Positions 26,170 to 36,815 of a stretch of DNA of 64,000 nucleotides are shown here, one piece after another; position 1 is the first letter of the stretch; each line of letters starts with the position of its first letter. Origin of the DNA: Eubacterium plexicaudatum ASF492 (lineage in GTDB: Bacteria; Bacillota; Clostridia; Lachnospirales; Lachnospiraceae); contig NZ_AQFT02000001.1 in assembly GCF_000364225.2 (NCBI RefSeq), positions 5,011,001-5,075,000 on the forward strand, written 5' to 3'. Position numbers and translations under genes: made by a program. The notes under the pieces were generated by a model. The model was not told the DNA's origin and ran no database searches. It worked only from the letters and a program-made list of their open reading frames with translations.

Positions 26170-27249
26170 ATGAACTATACAAAGAGAAGATGGCTGGTTT
26201 TAGTAGCCAGTTGTCTGATCAATCTGTGTATTGGTGCATTATATGCATGGAGCGTGTTTGCTTCTCCAATGGCAGAGCACATTAGCAAGGTGCAGAATCT
26301 TTCCGGTGATCAGGCAATTATAGCAAGCTCGATTGCCATTGTCTTTTCTATTGCTAATGTAGTCGGGCCGATTACTATGATTGGGGGAGGTAAATTTGTA
26401 AGTACATTGGGTCCAAGAATGGTTATTCTTATCGGTGGAATCTGGTTTGGGATCGGTATGATTATTTGCGGATTTTCCACCGGTGTGCCGATGCTGATTG
26501 TTGGTTTTGGGTTATGTTGTGGTTTGGCGATGGGAATGACCTATGGTTGTAAGGTAAGTAACTGTGTAAAGTTCTTTCCGGACAAAAGAGGGCTTGCCGG
26601 AGGATTGGCGACAGCTTCTTACGGGTTAAGCTCCGTACTTGTCCCATTGTTTGCCAATGTAATCATTGCGAAGATGGATGTTACGATGGCATTTAAAATC
26701 CTTGGAATTGCCATTGTAATCCTTGTATTTTTTGCATCCATGTTTGTTGTTCCATGTCCGGAAGGGTTCTTGCCAAAAGGGTATCTTTCACCCCAAAATA
26801 CAGGAGTCGGCGCCGGCAAGGATTACACCTGGAAGGAAATGTTAAGAACACCGGTTTTTTATGTGATGATCGTAATGATGTGTTGTGGTGCATTTATGGG
26901 TATGATGATTATTTCGCAGGCATCTCCTATTGCACAGTACCAGGTCATGATGAACGCATCAAATGCAGCGGTTGTAGTTTCTGTTCTTGCATTATTTAAT
27001 ACGGGTGGTCGTATTCTTGGTGGGTTCATGGGAATCTATCCGGGATTTACCAATCAACAGTTCGGTGCAAAATACTCCGGTGTAAATTACGGGATTATGT
27101 TCATCGGATTTGCCATTGCCGGTTTTTGTGCTCCAATGATTATTGGGAAAATTTATATGGCAGCAGGAACTTATAGCATAGCTTATGTGGTTGCCATGGG
27201 ATTATCTTTACTTGGAATTTTGTTAAGTTTTGTTTACCGTAAAATGTAA
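26170..27249 (+). CDS. MFS transporter, oxalate/formate antiporter (OxlT)-like
   Basis: This protein of 359 residues has about ten to twelve membrane helices. The N-terminus RRWLVLVASCLINLCIGALYAWSVF is the hallmark of the OxlT/MmyR branch of the major facilitator family. It is shorter than usual (about 400), with a compressed region around residues 270-290 (GRILGGFMGIYPGF then QFGAKYSGVNYGIMF), so a short internal loss is possible. It ends the operon and most likely imports the organic anion that is degraded, or exchanges it for the acid product. Confidence 0.8.
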   Translation: MNYTKRRWLVLVASCLINLCIGALYAWSVFASPMAEHISKVQNLSGDQAIIASSIAIVFSIANVVGPITMIGGGKFVSTLGPRMVILIGGIWFGIGMIICGFSTGVPMLIVGFGLCCGLAMGMTYGCKVSNCVKFFPDKRGLAGGLATASYGLSSVLVPLFANVIIAKMDVTMAFKILGIAIVILVFFASMFVVPCPEGFLPKGYLSPQNTGVGAGKDYTWKEMLRTPVFYVMIVMMCCGAFMGMMIISQASPIAQYQVMMNASNAAVVVSVLALFNTGGRILGGFMGIYPGFTNQQFGAKYSGVNYGIMFIGFAIAGFCAPMIIGKIYMAAGTYSIAYVVAMGLSLLGILLSFVYRKM

Positions 27250-27335
27250 ATTTGACGATAAATCCATGAAATCATTTGATTTATAAAATAGCAATGATAT
27301 AATGAATAAAATTTGAATGGAAAGCAGATTGAATT

Positions 27336-28019
27336 ATGGAGGAAAGGCTACTGATTGTAGAGGATGACAAAAAATTAAATGATGGAATACGTCTCGCCTT
27401 AAAATATGATTCCTATTTATTTTATCAGTGCAGGACCTTACAGGAAGCGAGACAAATCTTAAGAAAAGAAAGTGTAACACTGATTTTATTAGATGTGAAC
27501 CTCCCGGATGGAAATGGGATTGATTTTGTAAGAGAAGTAAGGAAAGACAGCCAGGTACCTATTATTCTGCTTACCGTAAACAATATGGAAGTAGACATCG
27601 TAACAGGATTGGAAGCCGGGGCAAACGACTATATTACGAAACCATTCAGTTTAATGGTTTTGCGTGCAAGAGTCGCTGTGCAGCTTAGAGATAAAGAAAC
27701 AACCGGTAAGGACCGTATGGTGTTTGACGGATTTGAATTTTATTTTGACAAAATGGAATTTTTTAAAGACAGAGAAGCTATGGAGCTTAGTAAGACTGAG
27801 CAAAGGCTGCTGCGCGTGTTATGCGAAAACAGAGGTAAAGTATTGAAACGCGAATATTTGATTGATGCGGTATGGCAGGGAGATACGGAGTTTGTGGATG
27901 GTCATGCCTTGACGGTTGCGATAAAACGTCTCAGGGATAAATTGGAAGATGATGCACAGAAGCCGAAATATATCAGGACTGTTTATGGAATTGGTTATAC
28001 ATGGACGGCGAAAGAATGA
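27336..28019 (+). CDS. OmpR-family response regulator
   Basis: This 227-residue regulator has the phospho-acceptor Asp in ILLDVNLPDGNGIDFV, the conserved Lys in YITKPFS and a winged-helix domain ending IRTVYGIGYTW. It is followed at once by its kinase (ATGA overlap) and then by an ABC transporter. This arrangement is typical of systems that sense and remove peptide antibiotics or cell-envelope toxins. Confidence 0.9.
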   Translation: MEERLLIVEDDKKLNDGIRLALKYDSYLFYQCRTLQEARQILRKESVTLILLDVNLPDGNGIDFVREVRKDSQVPIILLTVNNMEVDIVTGLEAGANDYITKPFSLMVLRARVAVQLRDKETTGKDRMVFDGFEFYFDKMEFFKDREAMELSKTEQRLLRVLCENRGKVLKREYLIDAVWQGDTEFVDGHALTVAIKRLRDKLEDDAQKPKYIRTVYGIGYTWTAKE

Positions 28020-28956
28020 TAGAAGGAATTTTGGGCATTGCAGGAATGTTTTGTATAAGCGGAATCTTTTGGTACGGTATTTTTTATCGGAAAGAAAAAA
28101 GCTTTTGACTCGTCTGCAGCAAATGCTTGATCGTGCTATAGATGGAAAATTGCAGCGGACAGAAATATCCGAAGAAAAGTATTCTGCGCTTGAAAACAGT
28201 ATGAAACAATATCTGGACAATAATTTCCTGGCGGGAAAAAATCAACAGGAACAGAAAGAAGTGATACAGCGGCTTATTTCTGACATAGCGCATCAGACGC
28301 TGACACCGATTTCTAATTTGAAGATTTATGGTGAAATACTTTCCGAGGCGGAGAGTGAAAATCGAGAAGAGATTGATACCATTTTGGAGCAGACCGAAAA
28401 ATTGGATTTTCTGATTCAATCGCTGGTAAAATTATCACGGATGGAGAGTGGCATTATAGCAGTCCATCCGGCAGAGATCCGTGTCAGACAGCTATTGCAA
28501 ACAATTCAACAGGAGTTTGCTGCAAAAACAAGTGAAAAGAATATTGTTCTGAGCGTATGCGACACAGATTTACAAGTTACTTGTGATCTCAAATGGACGA
28601 TCGAAGCGCTTGGAAATATCGTAGATAATGCGATTAAATATACACCTGGCGGAGGAACGGTTCGGATTAAAGCGGAGCAATATTCTTTCTTTGTCAGAAT
28701 TGATGTAATTGATGATGGTATCGGTATGGAAAAGGAAGAAATACCAAGAATATTTGGAAGGTTTTACAGGGGGATGTCAGTAACGGATCAGCCAGGAGTT
28801 GGAATTGGCCTGTTTCTTACCAGAGAGATCGTTCAGGCTCAAAAGGGATATGTGAAAGTGAAATCAGAGATCGGAAAGGGCTCCATGTTTTCTGTGTTTC
28901 TCCCCGTATCAAAGAACGAATCGTATCAAAACTGTGATATTTCAGAAACCGGATAG
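28016..28956 (+). CDS. Sensor histidine kinase (apparent frameshift near N-terminus)
   Basis: The ATG at 28016 overlaps the regulator stop. The N-terminus (MIEGILGIAGMFCISGIFWY) is a single membrane helix. The frame then slips at the A-run 28095-28100; one more A gives YRKEKKLLTRLQQML and joins to the kinase core. The H-box is SDIAHQTLTPISNLKIYGE, the N-box LGNIVDNAIKYTPGG, and the G-boxes DDGIGM and GVGIGLFLTRE. With one short membrane helix and no sensor domain it resembles intramembrane-sensing kinases linked to ABC transporters. Confidence 0.85.
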
Positions 28957-28974
28957 AAACATTGTTATGGTAAA

Positions 28975-29007
28975 GTCTGTATTGTAAACAACAATACAGG
29001 CTTTTTT
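28975..29007 (+). terminator. Rho-independent terminator between kinase and ABC genes
   Basis: GTCTGTATTGT and ACAATACAGGC (one G-T pair) form a hairpin followed by TTTTTT. The ABC genes therefore probably have their own, regulator-controlled, promoter or depend on read-through. Confidence 0.78.
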
Positions 29008-29022
29008 AATAGGGAGGAAGAC

Positions 29023-29702
29023 ATGAAGATATTAAAAGCGGTAGATTTACAAAAAATATATGGACAGGGCGAAACGGAAGTTCGAGCTCTTGACGGCGTA
29101 AATTTGGAAGTGGAAAAGGGAGAATTAGCAGCGATTGTCGGAACATCCGGAAGTGGAAAATCTACGATGCTCCATATCATAGGTGGCTTAGACAATCCGA
29201 CATCCGGGCGGGTGATTGTTGATGGACAGGAATTAAGTCATATGACAGATGAAGAACTGACAATTTTCGACGCAGAAATATTGGCTTCGTATTTCAACAG
29301 TATAATTTGGTTCCTATGTTGAATGTATGGGAGAACATTATTCTTCCTGTAAAATTAGATGGCAAAAAGATTGAAAAACAATATGTAGATGAAATTATTG
29401 ATACTTTGGGCATTCGAAAAAAATTAGAAAGTCTTCCCAATGCTTTATCTGGCGGACAGCAGCAAAGAGTAGCAATCGCAAGAGCTTTAGCGGCAAAACC
29501 TGCCATTTTACTGGCGGATGAACCAACCGGGAACCTTGATTCCGGAACCGGTCAGGACGTATTGGGCCTTCTTAAAGTAACCGGGAAGCGATTTCACCAG
29601 ACCATTGTGATGATTACGCATAATGATGAGATTGCCCAAATGGCAGACCGCATTTTGCAGATTGAAGACGGAAAAATAGTTTCGGATAGTGGATTGGTGT
29701 AG
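29023..29702 (+). CDS. MacB/LolD-type ABC transporter ATP-binding protein (apparent frameshift)
   Basis: An ABC ATPase of about 226 residues with Walker A GTSGSGKST, signature LSGGQQQRVAIAR, Walker B AILLADEPTGNLD and H-loop MITHNDE. One T seems missing in the TTTT run at 29274-29277. Adding it gives ELTIFRRRNIGFVFQQYNLV, the expected Q-loop region, joining both halves. It powers the large FtsX-type permease encoded 15 bases downstream. Confidence 0.88.
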
Positions 29703-29717
29703 GTGGAGGACAGTTAA

Positions 29718-32266
29718 ATGGTAAAGGTAGAGAATAAAGAAACATTACGGCTATTGACGAATCGTTTTATGAAAATGAATCGAGCCAGAAATATAATAGC
29801 AATGATTGCGATTACGTTGACCTCACTTTTATTTACGAGCCTTTTTGTGGGCAGTACATCCATGATTCTTTCAAAAAGAGCAGCCGAAATCAAACAGTTT
29901 ATGGATTCCGCTCATGCCAGCGCGCAGAGTTTGTCAGAAGAAGATGCCGCACGGCTGCAACAGACAATCGAACGGAGCGAACAGGTGGAACGATATGGAA
30001 CAGGTATCTTTCTGGGGGCAGGAATGGATGAACATTTTGGATTTTCCGTAGAGGTAAGATACGCAGATGAAAATATGGCGGAAAGTTTTAATTGTTTGCC
30101 AACTACAGGGAGGTTGCCCAAAAAAGAGAATGAGATTGCGGTCGGTAGCGTTGTGTTGGAAGCGCTTGATATTGAAGCAAAGATCGGTGAAGAAGTAACG
30201 ATTACCTGGGAAGTAAATCCTGTGCTGAAAAAATATCGGACAGATACATTTCAGGTATGTGGACTCTGGCAAGGTGATAAGGCGGTTTTAGGGCAGATCA
30301 TTTGGGTAGCGGAATCCTATGCAAAAGAAAACCGTTATCATGTTACACAGGAAGAATTGGAGAATGGCATCTATAACGGCAGTAAGGAATATAGTGTCTG
30401 GTATAAGAATCTTTGGAATATGGAAAAAAAGACGGAAAATTTGTCTAAGGCAGCGGGTTTTACAAAAGCAGGGACGGGAATGCAGGTCAATCCGGCATAT
30501 AGTCTTGTGGAAGAGGATTCTTTTTCAGTTTCTTCTTTTCTATGGATGATTTTGTTTGTAATTTTGGCAGGGTATTTGATTATTTATAATATCTTTCATA
30601 TTTCTGTAAAAACAGATATCCGGGCATATGGATTATTAAAGAATGTGGGAACGACGGGAAAACAGTTAAAGAAAATTGTTCGTATGCAGGTATGGAGATT
30701 GTCCGCAATTGGTATTCCAATCGGATTACTTTGTGGCTATATTGCAGGTCTTTGTATGGCACCGTCACTGACAGCAAATGGTGAAATCAGTGCAAAGGCA
30801 GGACAGAATGCTCAGACGGTAGTATCAGCCAATCCTTTCATTTTTCTTGTAGCAGCACTTCTGACACTTTTGACCGTATACATTTCCAGTCTGCAGGCTT
30901 GTAAAATAGTTGAAATGGTATCTCCTGTTGAAGCATTGCGTTTAGCAGAAGGAGAGCAGTCACAGAGAAAATAAAAAGAAACACTTCTGTAAGCTGGTGG
31001 AGGATGGCACTTCAAAATGTGTTTAGGAACCGGAAAAAGGGATTTATTGTTATGCTTTCCATCGCTCTTTCTATGGTAGTAGTCAATTGTATCATGATGT
31101 TAGTACAGGGATATGATTTTGATTCTTACAGAAAAATATTTTTGGCATCCGATTTTCAATTGGATCAGATGACGAACAGTTTGTATAATACAAATTTTAA
31201 AGGTATTACACCCCAAATGAAAGAGGTTTTGAATCAATGCCCTGAGAGCGATAAAACAGGATATGTGTATTATTCGGAAGAAACACATATGATGGAACCG
31301 ACTCTTTTAGAGAAATGGAAGACATTGGCAGATAAATATAGAGAAAATTGGTCAGATTATGAAAAACAAATTTGGGAGGATGCAAAAGCTTCCAATACAA
31401 TAAGTGTTCACTTTCTGGGAATAAGTGAAGCAGTATTTGACAAGTTAGAATGGAGAGGGGAAAAATGTTCCTGGGATACATTTAAAAGCGGCAATTACGC
31501 GATTGTAGATTATGGTGACAAATATGCGGAACATCCTATTTCTTATTATCAGAAAGGGGATCTTTTCCAAATGGAATATACGAATGGACGCAGGAAAGAG
31601 TATAAAATAATGGGTGAGGCTCTGATGCCATATTCTCTGGATTATCCGTATGCAGATCTTATCTATATTACGGTATTGGTTCCGGAAGAAGAGTATATGA
31701 CTCAGACGGGGAATGAATCGGCTATGTATGCTGCTATTGATGCGAAGAAGGGAAAGGACAGGCAGATAAAAGAATATATTGATAAAAATATTTTGAAAGA
31801 AAACGATATGCTTAATGTTTTTTCCGTATTGGATATGAAGGAAAGTTTTCAGCGCTTTATCAGCAAATATTATGTGATTGGTGGTTTTCTTGTCATCATT
31901 TTAGCTTTTATCGGTATTATGAACTTCTTTAATACAACGGCAACTTCGGTTATAAGCCGGAAGAAGGAACTGGCACTTTTGGAAGTCGTGGGAATGACAA
32001 AAAAACAGCTGTCAAAAATGCTGGTAGCTGAGGGATGCATATATCTGGGAGGAGCATTGATCATTGCAATCATGTTGACTGTGTTTGGAGCAGAGAAGAT
32101 TTTAACGAAAACGATTGGCAGAGCGTTTTTCTTTCGGATACATCTTACAATCGTGCCCTGCCTTTTGATGATTCCGATTTTGCTTGGAATTGCATATATC
32201 ATACCAAAGTATCAGTTTGAAAAGATGAGTCGGGAAAGTGTTGTTGACAGAATACGTATGGAATAG
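29718..32266 (+). CDS. FtsX-domain ABC transporter permease (apparent frameshift)
   Basis: About 849 residues with two FtsX repeats. An N-terminal helix (NIIAMIAITLTSLLFTSLF) precedes a large extracytoplasmic domain and three helices ending SLQACKIVEMVSPVEALR. A second unit starts MALQNVFRNRKKGFIVML and ends likewise. The frame breaks at AAAA 30968-30971; one more A reads SQRKIKRNTSVSWWRMALQ and joins both halves into the usual single permease. With the upstream ATPase and two-component system it fits a peptide-antibiotic or envelope-stress efflux module. Confidence 0.83.
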
Positions 32267-32311
32267 AAATATAATTTCCAATTATTTTATTGATAGAGAG
32301 GATATAAGGAT

Positions 32312-32850
32312 ATGGAGAGCGGAAGAATCAGGATTGTCGATATTGCAGAAGAACTGGGAGTGAGCACGGCTACCGTATCAAACGTTATTCATGGGAAAAC
32401 AAAGAAAATATCGGATGAAACAGTGAAACGTGTGCAGCAGCTTTTGGAAGAGAGACAGTATATTCCGAGTATGGCAGGGATACTGCTGGCACAGAATAAT
32501 TCTAAAATTATCGGGGTAGTTATCAATGATCATGAAAATACGGTGGACATACGCTGGAGGATCCGTTTATTGGTGCATCGGTAAATGCATTGGCAAAAGA
32601 GATCGGGCAGGCGGGAAAATTCCTGATGCTTAAAATTACGGAAAAATGGGATGAAATTCCAAAATTCGTGTCGATGTGGAATATGGAGGGGATGGTGCTG
32701 ATTGGCTATTGTGAGCAGAATTATAAAAAGCTGAGAGAACAGATGCATATCCCGTTTGTAATTTACGATGGATATATGGAAAGTTCCGGAAATCTTGTAA
32801 ATATCGAAGTCGATCACTTTGATGGCGGGGTACAGGCCGGACGTAATGAT
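32312..32850 (+). pseudogene. Truncated LacI-family regulator
   Basis: The N-terminal LacI helix-turn-helix (VDIAEELGVSTATVSNVIHG) and hinge are followed by the first part of the sugar-binding domain. A missing A at 32535-32538 explains the first frame break (NDHEKYGGHTLEDPFIGASV when restored). The protein then stops after VDHFDGGVQAGR, where family members continue for about 180 more residues. At that point the DNA changes to an aminoglycoside acetyltransferase fragment, so this truncation is a true rearrangement. Confidence 0.8.
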
Positions 32851-33508
32851 TGATGGCGTCGGTGAGGAAGGTACAATTATGATGCCGACACAGTCATGGA
32901 AAAATCTGGACCCGACATCTGGTGTCTACTGGCAGGAACCGGAGGAATGGTGGGATGTCATACGTGAATACATACCGGCTTATGACAAACGGATCACACC
33001 AACAAACACAATGGGCGCCGTGGCGGAAATGTTTCGGCAATGGCCGGGAACACTTAGAAGTGATCATCCTGCAAGATCGGTAGCGGCATGGGGACGCTAT
33101 GCAAAATATCTGACAGAAAACCATGATTTGTCGGATATTTTTGGAGACAATTCACCGATTGGCAGGCTGTATGAACTTGACGGATATGTTTTGCTGATAG
33201 GCGTTGGTTATGACAAGAACACTTCCCTTCATTTGGCCGATGTCAGGGCCGAATATCCGGGCAGGCATATGGTTAGGGAAAGCAGCGCCATACTGCTTGA
33301 CGGACGGCGCATATGGACATCTTATGAAACATTAGCTGTAGATGGAGAAGATTTTGCGGCGATTGGCGAAGCATTTGAGCAGACAGAGCAGGTACGTCAT
33401 GCAGCTTTAGGAAATGGGATTCTTTCTATGATGCGGCAAAGGACTTTGGTAGATTTTGCTGTAAAATGGATAGAGGAAAACAGAAACACAGGAACCACAT
33501 GTTTCTGA
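32838..33508 (+). pseudogene. C-terminal fragment of an aminoglycoside 3-N-acetyltransferase AAC(3)-like protein
   Basis: From IDGVGEEGTIMMPTQSW onward the frame matches the antibiotic N-acetyltransferase family: TPTNTMGAVAEMFRQWPG, RSDHPARSVAAWG, and the GRLYELDGYVLLIGVGYD loop. The N-terminal 50-60 residues that start the fold and bind acetyl-CoA are missing; they are replaced by the LacI fragment in another frame. An ATG at 32819 or 32846 could start translation but the product would lack the cofactor loop. Probably inactive. The family also acts on non-drug amines, so resistance should not be assumed. Confidence 0.8.
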
Positions 33509-33633
33509 GAAGGCAAATGTTTTTTATAAATATGCTTTTCATTTCGGTTTATAGGCTGTTCATTCCATTTCTTTCCAAATAACGACAAATCTGCCGATAA
33601 ATAAAGTGACTGAATATAGAGGAGGACAACAGG

Positions 33634-34409
33634 ATGGCGATGGAAATTAATATTCTACAAAGAACACCGAATCATACCGATCGGGTTGACACCGACAAGA
33701 TCAGACAACGTTTACGACAGTCTGATAAAGGGATTGCTGTACGGCAGCGGCTAGAAGACAGCGTAGATATTTCTGCGGAAGGGCGCAGAGCTTTGGAGGA
33801 AAAAATGTCTGCGGTAAGCAGGATGGAACAGGACCGCACCATTGGAAAGCTATCATCTATAAACTCCGGCGCCTATGGAATCATAAATGATTTTGAAAAG
33901 GCCATAGAAGAGCAAGGAACGCAGGAAACCAAGACCGATACGTTTGACATCTATGTGAATAAAATGGCATCTGCTTACCAGACTCTGAAAGACCGTATAG
34001 AAGAAAAATATGCGTCATCTGATCGTGGAGAAGAATATTATACTGCGGATGACGGAAGCATGCAGGAGCTGACGAAGGAAAAGAACTGGAAATGCTGGAT
34101 AAAGTTTATGAAACACACAGCAGATTTATGGCAAATAATACGCAGATATGGGGTGAACTGCAGGATTTTAAAGTGCAGGTGGAGTACCATTCCGGTGATT
34201 CAAAGCAGGAAACGGATGCTGTGAAAAAGCAAAATACGGATGTGAAGGAACAGGCGTACCATGCGTTTATGTCTGCAATGAAAGAGAATAACATCGGGAT
34301 GTTAAAGCAGGAAAATGGCAGCCTGCAGGATATCCGTTTAAATCTGGGGATTTCTCCATCTGCTAGAAATATGTTGAACGGCATTTGGGACTATTATGCA
34401 AACCTGTAA
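33634..34409 (+). CDS. Hypothetical helical protein (apparent frameshift)
   Basis: The ATG at 33634 follows GAGGAGG. The product is charged and helical (RIRQRLRQSDKG-like segments, later coiled-coil-like DIYVNKMASAYQTLKDRIEEKY) with no signal peptide or membrane helix. One A seems missing at 34079-34082; restored, the sequence reads LTKEKELEMLDKVYETHSRF and runs to 34409, about 258 residues. I do not recognise the family. A terminator follows directly, so the gene is monocistronic. Confidence 0.65.
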
Positions 34410-34422
34410 AAAGTAAATATTG

Positions 34423-34469
34423 AAAAACAGGAATATTCTACGGATAGCGTATGGTATTCCTGTTTTTTA
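34423..34469 (+). terminator. Rho-independent terminator
   Basis: AAAAACAGGAATA and GTATTCCTGTTTTTT arms enclose a loop of about 17 bases, ending in a T-run. A-run on the left makes it usable from the opposite strand too, where the GHKL kinase gene ends. Confidence 0.8.
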
Positions 34470-34515
34470 TTGAAACCGAACGGTTTGGCGCCGTAATCCT
34501 GGTTCGGATGCAGAA

Positions 34516-35841
34516 TCAGGCATGCATTTTAGAAATCTGAAACTGTTGCGTGAACAAACCATCTTCTATTAATGTTTCATGATAAATATTGTTATAGCGA
34601 TTTAATATTACCGATACATTGTAAAGGCCGATGCCATGTCCGGTTTCCTTTGTCGTTACTTCTTTTTTGTACATCTGTGAGATGGAGAGTCCTTTGTCAA
34701 TAAAGGTATTGGAAATAATAAATACGATATCCTCATTCATCTTTCCAAGATGAAAATGAATGGTTGGATGTTCGGTTTCCAGACTTGCCTCTATGGCATT
34801 ATCCAGATAAATTCCAAGCATTCTGGTCAAATCAATCGGATCTATGTAAATAGTATTAATCTCATCTATCTCATCAGGAATATCAATTGTTACCGTAATA
34901 TTCTGATTGATAGCCAGGAGCAGTTTTGTGTATAAAATACTTTTTAATTCCAGCATGTGGATATGTAATAAGCTGTTTAATGTTCCGTTTTTCTGAGAAA
35001 GTTCTTTTTGCATTGGCAAAATATGATCATGGAAAAAGATACTTAGTTCCTCATATTTTTTCTCGTCAATATATGCAGCGAGGGATGTCATAATGTTGAT
35101 GTAATCGTGTCGGAAAGAACTCAGGTTGTTATATACCATTTCCAGGTTTTTTGTATATTCGTTTAAATTTTCCAGATATTTTACTTTTTCCTGTGCTTCA
35201 TAATTTTTTTTGACTCCATGTATTACGATCAGAAGCAAACTCACCGTAAACAAAAAATAAAGTACCAGGGAAGAACTCATAAAGAAAAACTCTCTGGTTG
35301 TTATTTCACGATTATCATACAGAGATGCCATGGTGAAAATCATAAAGGCACAAAGCAAAACGGTTACAGAGATTAAAGCGAATAATTTTTTACTCATTGA
35401 TTCAAAAATAGGATTCACATATCGTTGCAGCAAAAGCCTGCTCAGATAAAGAACAGGGCATGATACGATCCATGTAGAAAACGTAACCAAAAACATTAAA
35501 AAACTATCCGCATTGGTGTCTTGTATGGTGATATCCCATAGCAGATAGACGATAAATCCTATCAGATTGATTATAATACAGTCTAAAATATAACCAAGCG
35601 GAATATAAAAAAACGAATATAGCTTCCCTGAAAATTTTACCAGCAGGAAAGAAGTTACCGTCAATGAAAGCAATATAAGAGGAGAAAAGTTTAAGTATAT
35701 CTGTGTAAAGAAAAACGTAAAAATAGATAATATGAAAATGGGGTATTTTTTAATGGGAAGATGTGGGTGAATCAATATAAAAATGTCTGAAATCATCAAA
35801 AATGTGGTAAGCAGGGAGGAAAATAAATATAGGTTGATCAT
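34516..35841 (-). CDS. AgrC/ComD-like GHKL sensor histidine kinase
   Basis: This 441-residue kinase has about six N-terminal membrane helices (residues 1-210), as in peptide-pheromone receptors. The phospho-acceptor is in SSFRHDYINIMTSL near residue 240, and the C-terminal GHKL ATPase shows LTRMLGIYLDNAIEAS and ETGHGIGLYNVSVIL. It is divergent from the LytTR regulator gene that is its likely partner. No pheromone precursor or AgrB-like processing gene is seen nearby. Confidence 0.88.
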   Translation of the reverse strand: MINLYLFSSLLTTFLMISDIFILIHPHLPIKKYPIFILSIFTFFFTQIYLNFSPLILLSLTVTSFLLVKFSGKLYSFFYIPLGYILDCIIINLIGFIVYLLWDITIQDTNADSFLMFLVTFSTWIVSCPVLYLSRLLLQRYVNPIFESMSKKLFALISVTVLLCAFMIFTMASLYDNREITTREFFFMSSSLVLYFLFTVSLLLIVIHGVKKNYEAQEKVKYLENLNEYTKNLEMVYNNLSSFRHDYINIMTSLAAYIDEKKYEELSIFFHDHILPMQKELSQKNGTLNSLLHIHMLELKSILYTKLLLAINQNITVTIDIPDEIDEINTIYIDPIDLTRMLGIYLDNAIEASLETEHPTIHFHLGKMNEDIVFIISNTFIDKGLSISQMYKKEVTTKETGHGIGLYNVSVILNRYNNIYHETLIEDGLFTQQFQISKMHA

Positions 35842-36073
35842 AAAAACTCCTTAAGCAATGTTGTATCGGTAATTCAAATATAACGCTTTTATTATAACGG
35901 AGCGTAAACAAATTGGCAAGAATAATTTCATTCGCGATGAAAAAGTGGACGTTTACGATAGAATAGAGCAAACAGAGACGATTGTTTTATAATGAAAGAC
36001 AATTTTGATTGACAATGCGCAGTTATTTCGAGATAATGTGGGAAAGGAAACAGCTGTAAGGAGAAAACAGAGT

Positions 36074-36796
36074 ATGTTGAAAATTTATTTATGTGAAGAC
36101 ATAGAAATTCAAAGAGATCGAATGCAGCAGGTAATTGAAAATACGGTGCTCATCGAAGAGCTGGATATGGAACTGAGCTGTGTTTCCGAGGATCCTTATA
36201 AAATACTTGAAGCAGTGAAGGAAACGGAGGAGGTTGGAATCTATTTTCTGGACATTGCACTTGGGTCGGATATGACAGGGTTGACGCTGGCACAGGAAAT
36301 CAGAAAATATGATCCAAGGGGATTTATAATTTTTGTAACAACTCATTCGGAAATGAGTTACATGACATTTATTTATAAATTAGAAGCACTGGATTTTATT
36401 TTGAAGGATAATCCTGAAGAAATGGAAAAAAGAATTCACGATTGTATTCTGAAAGCCAATCAAAGATTTGTGTCTGCGAAAAATAAAGTGCAGGCCAATT
36501 TTTCTGTGAAAGCTAATGAAAAAGTATTTACCGTGGATTACGATGATATTCTCTTTTTCGAAACATCTCCAAATGTACATAAGATTATTTTACACTGTAA
36601 AAACCGGCAGATGGAATTTTTGGGAAAAATAAAAGAGATTGAAAAAGAGGTAGACGGGCGATTTTATCGGTGCCATCGATCATTTTTGGTAAACAAGGAT
36701 AATATCAGGGAAATAGATTTTCATAAGCGGGTGATTTATATGGTCAATGGGGATGAATGCCTGATCTCGGTCCGTATGATGAAAGGGTTAAAATGA
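36074..36796 (+). CDS. LytTR-family response regulator (AgrA/ComE-like)
   Basis: The start is the ATG at 36074 after TAAGGAG. The receiver domain has the acidic CEDIEIQ start and phospho-acceptor in IYFLDIALGSDMTG. The LytTR DNA-binding domain (about residues 145-240) shows YDDILFFETSPNVHKI and FYRCHRSFLVNKDNI. The ABC exporter and penicillin-binding protein genes follow in the same direction, starting 19 bases downstream, and are its likely targets. Confidence 0.88.
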   Translation: MLKIYLCEDIEIQRDRMQQVIENTVLIEELDMELSCVSEDPYKILEAVKETEEVGIYFLDIALGSDMTGLTLAQEIRKYDPRGFIIFVTTHSEMSYMTFIYKLEALDFILKDNPEEMEKRIHDCILKANQRFVSAKNKVQANFSVKANEKVFTVDYDDILFFETSPNVHKIILHCKNRQMEFLGKIKEIEKEVDGRFYRCHRSFLVNKDNIREIDFHKRVIYMVNGDECLISVRMMKGLK

Positions 36797-36815
36797 ACAG
36801 TTAGGAGAGATTCCA

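Noticed and set aside
32838..33508. Functional aminoglycoside resistance gene
   Set aside because: The N-terminal part of the fold is missing and the gene is joined to a LacI fragment.
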